DNA of 6,903 nucleotides, from NCBI GenBank assembly GCA_049515175.1, contig JBEKUI010000246.1, positions 1 to 6,903 on the forward strand, given 5' to 3'. The notes under the pieces were generated by a model. That model was given only the letters and a program-made list of their open reading frames with translations. It was not told the DNA's origin and ran no database searches. The translations under genes were made by a program, and so were the position numbers. Source of the DNA: JACQNR01 sp049515175. Lineage in GTDB: Bacteria; Acidobacteriota; Terriglobia; UBA7540. This document shows positions 1 to 6,012 of this stretch, in pieces (position 1 is the first letter of the stretch; the number at the start of each line of letters is the position of its first letter).

Positions 1-725
1 ATGTGCTCGTACTCGTGCCCGTCGCCGAAATGCGGGAAGACGATGGTCGCCTGGGGAAACTTCTGGATAATGAATTCCATCTCTTCCAGCTCGGTGTGGA
101 CGTCGAGCACCATGTTCATCTTCACCACTTGCCGGACCAGTTGCTCGAATTCCTTGATGGTGTACTCAAAGGGCACCACGTAGTTGCAGAGCTCGCCGAC
201 CCAGACGAACCCAAGCTGCTTGCGGCAGTCTTCGATTTCCCGCAACGACTCGTCGATGAACAGCGGGTTGACGACGCAGGCGCCCAGGAAGCGCCCCTTG
301 TACTTCTCCGCGTAGCGCGCCACTTCGCGGTTGCCGGCGATGAACTCGGCGGGGGTCTTCGCCTCCTGGCAGCGCACGGAGTTGATGATGCCGCGCTGGA
401 CGCCGGTGCGATCGAGGTAGTGAACAAACTCCTCAAACGTCTTCGTCACCGGATACCATTGCCACACGTTGCCGCTCTCGCTCGGGCAGTGCAAATGGGC
501 ATCAAAGACCTGCCGCGGTCTGAGGCGCATTCCCTTTTCGCTCGCACGGCCGGCTGGGGCGGGCTTGCTGGGCGCGCCGGCGGGCGCTTGTTCGGGAGCG
601 TTGGCCGGGGCGTGCTCGTGGGGATGATCGTGCGGGCCGGCGGCGGAAGCGAAGGCAGGCATGCTGAGAAAGGCGAAACTCTTCTTCAGAAATTGCCGCC
701 GCGGCGGGTGGTGGATGTGGCTCAT
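1..725 (-). CDS. Tat-exported amidohydrolase-2 family metal-dependent hydrolase (3' end outside window)
   Basis: The reverse strand is open from ATG at 725 to the window edge, giving 241 residues without a stop. The start is fixed by a perfect AAGGAGG (732-738) six bases upstream and by the export signal that follows. Residues 9-15 read RRQFLKK, a twin-arginine motif, followed by a short hydrophobic stretch and a plausible cleavage site ASA|AG near residue 29. A His-rich HDHPHEH segment (32-38) and an Ala/Pro linker lead to the catalytic part. DAHLH (75-79) supplies the HxH metal ligands typical of the amidohydrolase-2 TIM barrel. VLDVHTE (His210) and FPHFGDG (His232) match later conserved histidines of that family, and Glu178 in GELC may also contribute. 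Members hydrolyse or decarboxylate small ring or acid substrates, but the substrate here cannot be told. It is transcribed divergently from purD. Family assignment is confident; the reaction is unknown. Confidence 0.85.
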   Translation of the reverse strand, partial: MSHIHHPPRRQFLKKSFAFLSMPAFASAAGPHDHPHEHAPANAPEQAPAGAPSKPAPAGRASEKGMRLRPRQVFDAHLHCPSESGNVWQWYPVTKTFEEFVHYLDRTGVQRGIINSVRCQEAKTPAEFIAGNREVARYAEKYKGRFLGACVVNPLFIDESLREIEDCRKQLGFVWVGELCNYVVPFEYTIKEFEQLVRQVVKMNMVLDVHTELEEMEFIIQKFPQATIVFPHFGDGHEYEH

Positions 726-809
726 GTCGTTCCTCCTTATCGTAAACTCCCGCGAGGCTACCATGGGCCGGTGACGCGGGCAACGACCCGGAGACGGTTT
801 TGTGACAAT

Positions 810-830
810 CCGCCGATTGACAAACGGCGG
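810..830. repeat. Inverted repeat CCGCCG-N9-CGGCGG in the purD promoter region
   Basis: Perfect six-base arms at 810-815 and 825-830 flank a nine-base centre (816-824) that contains the TTGACA box at 817-822. Just upstream, TTGTGACAA (799-807) is an odd palindrome of four-base arms. The symmetry around the -35 box could mark an operator. In such GC-rich DNA, short CCG/CGG arms also arise by chance, so its role is unproven. Confidence 0.35.
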
Positions 831-846
831 CGTGTCCCGGTAGTGT
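817..846 (+). promoter_or_regulatory. Candidate sigma70-type promoter for purD
   Basis: A consensus -35 box TTGACA (817-822) is followed after 18 bases by TAGTGT (841-846), which keeps the three most conserved -10 positions. Transcription would start at about 852-854, only a few bases before the purD ATG at 857. No Shine-Dalgarno sequence lies in front of that ATG, so the transcript may be leaderless or nearly so. The -35 box is convincing; the -10 box is weak. Confidence 0.45.
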
Positions 847-856
847 TACTGCCCCA

Positions 857-2185
857 ATGAAGATACTCGTGATCGGTTCCGGTGGCCGCGAGCACGCGCT
901 GACGTGGAAGCTGCGCGAGAGCCAGCTCATGGAGGAGATCTATTGCGCACCGGGCAACGCGGGCATGGCGCAGGAGGCAGAGTGCTGCGCGGCGGACGTG
1001 TCGAAGCCGCAGGCCCTGCTCGAACTGGCCCAGGATCTCAAGGTAGACCTGACGGTAGTCGGGCCGGAAGCGCCACTCGTCGCGGGTGTAGTGGATCTTT
1101 TCGAGAGGGAAGGGCTGTGGGTGCTCGGCCCCACGCAAGCGGCGGCACAACTGGAGGGGAGCAAGATTTTTTCCAAGCAGTTCATGCACCGGCACGCCAT
1201 TCCCACCGCCCGGTTTGTGGTCGCCGAGCAGTTCGAGCAGGCCGTCAAGGCTCTGGCGGGGTTCGATGTTCCTGTGGTCGTCAAGGCCGATGGTCTGGCG
1301 GCGGGCAAGGGCGTGGTCGTCGCCCATAGCACAGAAGAAGCCATCCAGGCCCTCGACGAATTCATGCGCCAGAAGACGCTGGGGAGCGCCGGGGACCGAG
1401 TGGTCATCGAAGAGTGCCTGGCAGGCGAGGAACTGTCGTTCATCGTCCTGACCGACGGCAAGGGCGTATTGCCGCTCGTCTCCACGCAGGACCACAAGGC
1501 CGTCTTCGACAACGACCAGGGACCGAACACCGGCGGCATGGGCGCTTACAGCGATGACTCCATCCTCAACGAACCGGTTCGCGAGGACATCCTTCGCCGC
1601 ATCGTGCTGCCCACTCTGGCCGGCATGGCGGCCGAGGGGCATCCCTTCCGGGGCTTCCTCTATTGCGGTCTGATGATGACTTCCAGCGGCCCGATGACGC
1701 TCGAGTACAACGTTCGCCTCGGCGACCCCGAGACGCAACCCATCTTAATGAGACTGCGCTCCGACCTGGTTGAGCTGTTCAAGGGCCTGCGGGAGGGCGA
1801 ACTCGCTGCCCAGGAGGCCCGCTGGAGCCCCAACCCCGCCGTCTGCGTGGTGCTCACGTCCAAAGGATATCCGGGAAAGCCCGAACTGGGAAAAGCCATC
1901 ACCGGTTTCGAGGCTGCTGAGGCGCAAGGTGGCGTGAAGGTCTTCCACGCCGGCACGGTGTTCCAGGAGGGCAAGCTGCTGACTTCCGGCGGGCGCGTGC
2001 TGGGCGTTACCGCCACGGGCGCGGACTTGCCGTCCGCCATCGAACGCGCTTACGCGGCGGTGGGCAAGATCCGGTTTGAAGGTATGCACTTCCGCCACGA
2101 TATCGGCGCCAAAGGGTTGCGACAAATGGCGAGGGCGCGCGAATCCGCGCCCGCCGCCCGGGGGGCGTCGCCGGGGTCTCTCTAA
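857..2185 (+). CDS. purD: Phosphoribosylamine--glycine ligase (GAR synthetase)
   Basis: PurD joins glycine to 5-phosphoribosylamine using ATP, giving glycinamide ribonucleotide, the second step of cytosolic de novo purine synthesis. At 442 residues it is slightly longer than the family's roughly 420-430. GSGGREHA (7-14) opens the N-terminal Rossmann-like domain. The ATP-grasp part shows KADGLAAGKGVVVA (143-156), QDHK...GPNTGGMGAYS (211-232) and the metal-binding EYNVRLGDPETQ (283-294), usually EFNVRFGDPETQ. FHAGT (363-367), GGRVLGVTATG (378-388) and FRHDIG (412-417) are the C-terminal domain signatures. The ATG at 857 is chosen because MKILVIGSGGREHA is the standard family start, although no ribosome binding site precedes it. 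About 20 residues at the end are Ala/Arg/Pro-rich and lie beyond the conserved part. It is followed by purE after 60 bp, probably in one operon. Identification is secure. Confidence 0.97.
   Translation: MKILVIGSGGREHALTWKLRESQLMEEIYCAPGNAGMAQEAECCAADVSKPQALLELAQDLKVDLTVVGPEAPLVAGVVDLFEREGLWVLGPTQAAAQLEGSKIFSKQFMHRHAIPTARFVVAEQFEQAVKALAGFDVPVVVKADGLAAGKGVVVAHSTEEAIQALDEFMRQKTLGSAGDRVVIEECLAGEELSFIVLTDGKGVLPLVSTQDHKAVFDNDQGPNTGGMGAYSDDSILNEPVREDILRRIVLPTLAGMAAEGHPFRGFLYCGLMMTSSGPMTLEYNVRLGDPETQPILMRLRSDLVELFKGLREGELAAQEARWSPNPAVCVVLTSKGYPGKPELGKAITGFEAAEAQGGVKVFHAGTVFQEGKLLTSGGRVLGVTATGADLPSAIERAYAAVGKIRFEGMHFRHDIGAKGLRQMARARESAPAARGASPGSL
2133..2152 (+). other. GC-rich hairpin near the 3' end of purD
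   Basis: GGGCGCG (2133-2139) and CGCGCCC (2146-2152) form a perfect seven-base stem with a six-base loop, inside the non-conserved C-terminal codons of purD. No T-run follows it directly, so it is not a classical terminator. It could modulate message stability or read-through into purE, or simply reflect base composition. Confidence 0.35.
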
Positions 2186-2219
2186 CCGTGGGTGTCACAG
2201 GACTCAGGTCCCGAAGGCA

Positions 2220-2249
2220 ATGACAACTCTGGCAGGTGAACTCCCATGA
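2220..2249 (+). CDS. Possible 9-residue leader ORF overlapping the purE start
   Basis: In the 60 bp gap between purD and purE, an ATG at 2220 opens a nine-codon frame (MTTLAGELP). Its TGA overlaps the purE ATG as ATGA (2246-2249), the arrangement typical of translational coupling. The purE Shine-Dalgarno AGGTGA (2234-2239) lies inside this frame. The mini-ORF has only a weak binding site of its own: AGGT at 2206-2209 is ten bases away and GAAGG at 2213-2217 is too close. It may be chance; no regulatory residue pattern is visible. Confidence 0.2.
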   Translation: MTTLAGELP

Positions 2250-2761
2250 GTGAATCGACCCGTCCGCTGGTGGGCATCGTAATGGGTAGCGACTCCGACC
2301 TTCCCATCATGGCCGAAGCCGCGCAGACTCTGAAGAAGTTCGGCGTGCCGTGCGAGATTGAGATTACCTCCGCCCACCGTTCCCCGGCGCGCACCTCGGA
2401 ATACGCGCGCACGGCCATCAGCCGCGGGTTGAAAGTGCTCATCGTGGCGGCGGGTGGCGCGGCACACCTGGGTGGTGTGATCGCGGCGGAGACGACGCTG
2501 CCGGTGATTGGCGTGCCCATCCCCAGCACGACGCTGCAAGGCCTCGACTCGCTGCTCTCCATGGTGCAGATGCCGGCTGGCGTTCCCGTAGCGTGCACCT
2601 CCATCGGTAAGCCCGGTGCCATCAATGCCGCGCTCTTCGCGGTCGAAATCCTCGCCACCTCTGATGCCGCTCTCGCTGCCAAACTCGCTGCACACAAAGA
2701 GGAACTGGCTCGCAGCGTGGCCGAAAAATCCGCTAAGGTTAAGCGCGAGTTCCAGATCTGA
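2246..2761 (+). CDS. purE: N5-carboxyaminoimidazole ribonucleotide mutase (class I PurE)
   Basis: PurE converts N5-CAIR to CAIR in de novo purine synthesis; family members form cytosolic octamers. The 171-residue length matches bacterial class I enzymes. GSDSDLP (14-20) binds the phosphoribosyl group. SAHRSP (42-47) holds the catalytic His44, the equivalent of E. coli His45. GAAHLGG (71-77) is the second active-site loop, where the usual class I form is GAAHLPG or GAAHLAG. IGVPIPS (88-94) and QMPAGVPV (108-115) complete the family pattern. The start is supported by AGGTGA (2234-2239), which matches the 3' part of the Shine-Dalgarno consensus with six bases of spacing. It lies downstream of purD on the same strand. 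The usual partner purK, which makes N5-CAIR, does not follow: the next gene is convergent. Identification is secure. Confidence 0.97.
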   Translation: MSESTRPLVGIVMGSDSDLPIMAEAAQTLKKFGVPCEIEITSAHRSPARTSEYARTAISRGLKVLIVAAGGAAHLGGVIAAETTLPVIGVPIPSTTLQGLDSLLSMVQMPAGVPVACTSIGKPGAINAALFAVEILATSDAALAAKLAAHKEELARSVAEKSAKVKREFQI

Positions 2762-2781
2762 CTAACCCTTCTTGAACGCCG

Positions 2782-2797
2782 GGCGCTTCGAGGCGCC
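2782..2797 (+). terminator. Hairpin downstream of purE
   Basis: GGCGC (2782-2786) and GCGCC (2793-2797) form a five-base stem around the loop TTCGAG, about 20 bases after the purE stop. No T-run follows on the plus strand, so it is at best a weak or factor-assisted terminator in this convergent gap. Confidence 0.3.
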
Positions 2798-2806
2798 ACG
2801 TAAACA

Positions 2807-2825
2807 GGGCAAACGCCGTTCGCCC
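2807..2825 (-). terminator. Hairpin terminator candidate directly after the cytochrome stop
   Basis: Reading the minus strand, the stem begins right after the TAA (2828-2826). GGGC pairs with GCCC and, after one mismatch, three more pairs close a three-base loop. The sequence TGTTTAC follows, a poor U-tract. Because the structure is nearly symmetric, it could also stop transcripts arriving from purE. Confidence 0.45.
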
Positions 2826-3935
2826 TTAAGGCACCAGGCGGCGGATGCTGAGGAATTTCAGTTTTTGTTCGGCTTCCGTCGAGGCCAGAGGGGAGTAGTA
2901 GTAATAGAAGCTCGCTTCGACTTGGGTCTGGACGCCCTGCGGCACCGCGAAAGTGAAAGTTTCGGTTCGCGTCTCGTTGGGGGCAAGGCGAGTGTCAGCA
3001 ACGACGCGGGCGGCCTTAATGAAGGCAGCAGGTTCGCGCGTCACGGGCGCGCCACTCCCATCCGCGACGGTGCGGCGGAAGAGCCGCTCCTCGCGGAAGT
3101 GCGTGCCGTTATACGTGTCGGCGCGCAACTCGAGGATCAGCTGCCGCATGGGCGAGCCAGTGGGAACGCTGTGCCCAGCGCCACGATTCGCGACCTGCAC
3201 GGAAACCTTCAACTGCCCGCCTTCGCGCACGGCCGAGAGCTGGGCTTTGATGGCCTTGTTCAATTGCTCGATCGAGCGGCCGCCGGGAATCTGGTGCAGG
3301 TTGAGTTTCAACTGGCTGCTGCTCTTGACCCGCGGGTCCACGACGTTCCCCTGCACGCGATACATGTGGCAGGACTGGCAACCCTGCTCCTCCTTGCCGT
3401 AGTTGCTTGCCTTCCATTCCGAATAGGTGGTGAGCACGGCCAGGCCTTGCGCGTTCTTGTATTCGTGGCAGATGACGCAGGCGAGCGACGTAGTGTGCAC
3501 CTCGGAATAGACTGTCTCATGCGCCGTGGAGGCAGCTTCTTTGGAAGGTCCGCTCTTTACCAAGGAGAATTCCACCCGAGCCTTGGGATTCGCCCCCGTG
3601 AGGCTGACCTCGCGGATGGAATGGCAGTAGTCGCAGGTGACTCCTTCCCAGCTGACTTTCTTAATCAGCCCGAGATCGCCGATCTGCACGGCGATCGGCG
3701 AGTGGCAACTGAGGCAGGTCTTGCGCGCTGTGGGACCGTAATCGGCCTCCGCCATCTTGAGCGCATCCTGGAAAAGCCGGCTTTCCATCGCCGTGGCGTG
3801 GGCGGACTTTTTCCAGCCATCGTGTATCTCGCGGTGGCAATCGCCGCAAACTTCGGCGCTTGAGGGAGGTTGAAGATCTGTGGCGAAGGCGAAATTAGGA
3901 AATGACAAAACGCAGAAAAAGAGGGCGAACCTCAT
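2826..3935 (-). CDS. Secreted pentahaem c-type cytochrome (cytochrome c554-like) with beta-rich C-terminal domain
   Basis: The 369-residue product starts at ATG 3935, preceded by GGAGGTG with good spacing. MRFALFFCVL...NFAFA is a Sec signal peptide cut near residue 18. The frame stays open upstream to 4154, but that extension carries no signal or binding site and contains the likely promoter. Five CxxCH haem sites are visible: CGDCH (30-34), CLSCH (74-78), CDYCH (101-105), CVICH (153-157) and CQSCH (186-190). His38, 47, 139, 147 and 214 are possible distal ligands. The spacing recalls the cytochrome c554 family of periplasmic electron carriers. From about residue 228 a haem-free segment rich in alternating hydrophobics carries GHSVPTG (254-260), a motif I know from the C-terminal domains of other multihaem cytochromes, and ends with a YYYY run (344-347). 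No reductase or membrane partner is adjacent, so donor and acceptor are unknown. It probably works in the periplasm or at the cell surface. Confidence 0.9.
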   Translation of the reverse strand: MRFALFFCVLSFPNFAFATDLQPPSSAEVCGDCHREIHDGWKKSAHATAMESRLFQDALKMAEADYGPTARKTCLSCHSPIAVQIGDLGLIKKVSWEGVTCDYCHSIREVSLTGANPKARVEFSLVKSGPSKEAASTAHETVYSEVHTTSLACVICHEYKNAQGLAVLTTYSEWKASNYGKEEQGCQSCHMYRVQGNVVDPRVKSSSQLKLNLHQIPGGRSIEQLNKAIKAQLSAVREGGQLKVSVQVANRGAGHSVPTGSPMRQLILELRADTYNGTHFREERLFRRTVADGSGAPVTREPAAFIKAARVVADTRLAPNETRTETFTFAVPQGVQTQVEASFYYYYSPLASTEAEQKLKFLSIRRLVP

Positions 3936-3941
3936 CACCGA

Positions 3942-3955
3942 CCACCTCCGGGTGG
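3942..3955 (-). promoter_or_regulatory. Hairpin over the cytochrome ribosome binding site
   Basis: In the minus-strand message CCACC-CGGA-GGTGG forms a perfect five-base stem with a four-base loop. The loop and 3' arm contain the Shine-Dalgarno GGAGGTG of the cytochrome gene. If it folds, it would partly hide the binding site and lower or condition translation. The stem is short, so the effect may be modest. Confidence 0.35.
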
Positions 3956-4026
3956 AGAAACCCAGACTCGACGGCTTGCTGGGCGCAGGGCCGACAAGCG
4001 CCGGGTTCGGCGAGGGACAAGGGCAG

Positions 4027-4032
4027 ATTGTA
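4027..4032 (-). promoter_or_regulatory. Candidate -10 box of the cytochrome gene
   Basis: The minus strand reads TACAAT, five of six matches to the -10 consensus. It lies about 90 bases before the cytochrome ATG and would give a leader of about 85 nt. No good -35 box is seen 16-18 bases upstream. The perfect palindrome CCAATTGG (4035-4042) sits immediately upstream in the spacer and could bind an activator. Confidence 0.35.
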
Positions 4033-4203
4033 CACCAATTGGGGACATGATGTGGGAATTCCGTCGATTTGAAAGGAAACCGCCGTCCTCCTCTTGCCGC
4101 AGTCATTCTGTCGCAGGACAGTACACGTCTCCTGGGCGGGATTTGCCGCCGCACTTCAGCCTGATGGCAATAGGTCTGTTAGCCGAGAGGCGTTTGTTTC
4201 CGA

Positions 4204-4233
4204 TTGACCCTCGACAGGGCCAGCAGGTAAAAT
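4204..4233 (+). promoter_or_regulatory. Sigma70-type promoter for the lytic transglycosylase
   Basis: TTGACC (4204-4209) and TAAAAT (4228-4233) each match five of six consensus bases, 18 bases apart. The predicted transcript starts near 4240, about 64 nt before the TTG start at 4305. It therefore excludes the in-frame ATGs at 4047 and 4164 as translation starts. The rest of the 369 bp gap (3936-4304) holds the cytochrome leader and -10 box and a small CGCCG-GGTT-CGGCG hairpin (3999-4012). I see no gene in it. Confidence 0.6.
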
Positions 4234-4304
4234 GCCCCAGCTTGTGCCCAGACAGCAAAGGGTGCGAGCCGGTCGGTACATTTCAATTGGGCGAGGGGGA
4301 ACGT

Positions 4305-5933
4305 TTGGGGAAACGCAGGTTTATCTGCTGCCTGTTCGTCACCACGGCGTTGCTGACCGCCGGGAGCGTGTCGGGCAGGTGTCAAGCCGCCCCCCGGCCA
4401 CCCGTTCCGCCCGCAGAACTTCCCCTTCCTAAACCCGACGCAGCGGTTCTTCCGTCCCGGCCTACCCCTTCGGATTCGGTGGCCACGTCGGCGGAGGAGA
4501 ATGGCGACGTCCCGAGCGGCCAGCAATCCGATCCCGCCCCCGTCGAATCGTTCACTGCTCCCACTTCCTCGGTCGACCCCAGGCCCAGTGAGGACGACCG
4601 GAAGGAAATCAAGCCCGTCCGGCCGGAGCTGCCCCTCGTCACCAACGACGTGGTGGAAAGCGTCATCGCTTTCCTCCAGAAACGCGGGTCGGGATACGTT
4701 AAGACGGCGCTTAAGAGGATTGGCCGATACCAGCCCCTCTTCGAGGAAGAATTGCGGAAGGAAGGCCTGCCACGAGACCTCGTTTATCTGGCGGCCGCCG
4801 AGAGTGCTTTCGATCCCTTCGCCCTGTCTCGCGCCGGGGCCAAGGGGATTTGGCAGCTCATGCTGGGCCGCGCCGCCGAATATGGCCTCAAGAAAGACCG
4901 TTGGGTGGATGAGCGCGAAGACCCGGCGAAATCCACTCAAGTCGCGGTCCGTCACCTCCGGGACCTCTACCAAACCTTCGGCGATTGGTATCTGGTGATG
5001 GCGGCTTATAACTGCGGGCCCGTGGCGGTCCAGAAGGCCATCGAAAAGACCGGTTATGCCGATTTCTGGATCCTCCACCGGCTGCACGCCCTGCCCGTGG
5101 ACACTGAGAACTTCGTCCCCGCGATCATTGCCACGGCACTGATCGCCAAGTCCCCACGGGCCTACGGGTTCGACATTGATCCGGACCAGCCGGAGGAAGC
5201 CGACTCGGCGGTGGTTGGCGTACCCACGGATCTCCGGCTCATTGCCCAGCTGATCGATCGCCCCGTACAGGAGGTTATCCGGCTCAACCCGGGCCTGCTG
5301 CGCTGGACGACTCCGGCCAACAATCCGCAGTATGTCCTGAATCTGCCTCGGGGAACCGGCCCGGCTTTCGAGGAGGCTATCGCCGCCATCCCGCCGGACA
5401 AACGGATCTGGTGGCGGGCCCATCGGGTGAGGGAAGGTGAAACGTTGGGAAGTGTGTCGCGCGAGTTCCACATCTCAACGGCCGCCGTGGCTTCTGCCAA
5501 CCAGCTTTCCAAGGGCGCCCCGCTGCCGGAAGGCACCCTGCTCGTGCTCCCCCTGGCGCGGGGAAGTGAAGCGTCGCTGGCGCGGGTGCGCGAGCGCGGC
5601 TCGCGTCGTCCCCTCCGCTACAAAGTGAAAGGCGGAGACACTCTTGACCGCATCGCCGATCGCTTCGACGTGACGCCTTCCCAGCTCCGCCGATGGAACA
5701 AGCTCTCGAGTTCAGGGCTCGTGGAAGGCCAGAATCTGAAAATCTACGTCGCCGCGGGCGCTGGCCGCCGCACGACGCACAAGCCGCGGGGGCGTCGGTC
5801 CGCCGCCGCTGCCGTGCGCGCCCCGGCCTCGCCGAGCCGCGTTGCGCCCTCTGGCAAGACGTCTAGTCAAGCGGCGCAAGTCGTTTCGAGGCCCCCCCAG
5901 CAGGCGGGAACCCTCGCCCAGGCTTCCCGCTGA
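4305..5933 (+). CDS. MltD-like membrane-bound lytic murein transglycosylase with two LysM domains
   Basis: The enzyme cleaves the MurNAc-GlcNAc bond of peptidoglycan, forming 1,6-anhydro ends, in the periplasm. A TTG start at 4305 (542 residues) is preferred. GAGGGG lies five bases upstream, a promoter lies at 4204-4233, and the signal peptide GKRRFICCLFVTTALLTAG then sits at the N-terminus with cleavage near CQA|AP (residue 28). No lipobox is seen. After a Pro/Ser/Asp linker the SLT domain spans about 110-255, with catalytic Glu166 in AESAFDP, then AGAKGIWQLM and AAYNCGPVAVQKAI (233-246). A spacer with LNPGLLRW follows, as in MltD proteins. Two LysM peptidoglycan-binding domains lie at about 373-416 and 439-482. 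The last 60 residues are Arg/Ala/Pro/Ser-rich with no acidic residue. The gene is flanked by its own promoter and a 3' hairpin, so it is probably monocistronic. An MltD-type function is confident; the exact start less so. Confidence 0.9.
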   Translation: MGKRRFICCLFVTTALLTAGSVSGRCQAAPRPPVPPAELPLPKPDAAVLPSRPTPSDSVATSAEENGDVPSGQQSDPAPVESFTAPTSSVDPRPSEDDRKEIKPVRPELPLVTNDVVESVIAFLQKRGSGYVKTALKRIGRYQPLFEEELRKEGLPRDLVYLAAAESAFDPFALSRAGAKGIWQLMLGRAAEYGLKKDRWVDEREDPAKSTQVAVRHLRDLYQTFGDWYLVMAAYNCGPVAVQKAIEKTGYADFWILHRLHALPVDTENFVPAIIATALIAKSPRAYGFDIDPDQPEEADSAVVGVPTDLRLIAQLIDRPVQEVIRLNPGLLRWTTPANNPQYVLNLPRGTGPAFEEAIAAIPPDKRIWWRAHRVREGETLGSVSREFHISTAAVASANQLSKGAPLPEGTLLVLPLARGSEASLARVRERGSRRPLRYKVKGGDTLDRIADRFDVTPSQLRRWNKLSSSGLVEGQNLKIYVAAGAGRRTTHKPRGRRSAAAAVRAPASPSRVAPSGKTSSQAAQVVSRPPQQAGTLAQASR

Positions 5934-5945
5934 CCTCTTCCCTTC
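5904..5945 (+). terminator. Terminator-like hairpin overlapping the transglycosylase stop
   Basis: GCGGGAA (5904-5910) and TTCCCGC (5924-5930) form a perfect seven-base stem with a 13-base loop, ending immediately before the TGA at 5931-5933. A pyrimidine-rich run of C and T follows from 5934. The 3' end of the coding sequence would thus double as a terminator stem. The tail is C-rich rather than a clean T-run, so efficiency is uncertain. Confidence 0.4.
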
Positions 5946-5961
5946 CCCCCCATCATTGCTC

Positions 5962-5988
5962 TTGACATGGGAATTTCCGTGTTATAAA
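5962..5988 (+). promoter_or_regulatory. Strong sigma70-type promoter for the acidic/lysine-rich protein
   Basis: A consensus TTGACA (5962-5967) is followed after 15 bases by TATAAA (5983-5988), five of six matches. The spacer is slightly shorter than the ideal 17 and contains GGAATTTCC (5970-5978), a small odd palindrome. The predicted start near 5995 gives a leader of about 96 nt before the ATG at 6091. Confidence 0.6.
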
Positions 5989-6012
5989 CCTTGCCTCGTT
6001 CGGGCGGGCCGC

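Noticed and set aside
3..860. Plus-strand open frame of 285 codons
   Set aside because: It runs antisense to the amidohydrolase, whose Tat motif, HxH motif and perfect Shine-Dalgarno make the minus strand the real one. The long frame is a by-product of high GC.
502..930. Minus-strand frame of 142 codons across the amidohydrolase start and purD start
   Set aside because: It is out of frame with the recognisable amidohydrolase, and its sequence is low-complexity Arg/Ser/Pro typical of frame shadows.
758..1738. Minus-strand frame of 326 codons inside purD
   Set aside because: It lies opposite the highly conserved PurD coding sequence and has no recognisable domain.
2772..3863. Plus-strand frame of 363 codons opposite the cytochrome
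   Set aside because: The opposite strand encodes five CxxCH sites and a signal peptide; this frame shows no domain or binding site.
3936..4154. Upstream extension of the cytochrome reading frame
   Set aside because: The 73 extra residues carry no conserved feature, would bury the signal peptide and would include the likely promoter. ATG 3935 has a strong binding site.
4179..5471. Minus-strand frame of 430 codons opposite the transglycosylase
   Set aside because: The plus strand has the SLT catalytic motif and LysM domains; the minus frame is a GC-driven shadow.
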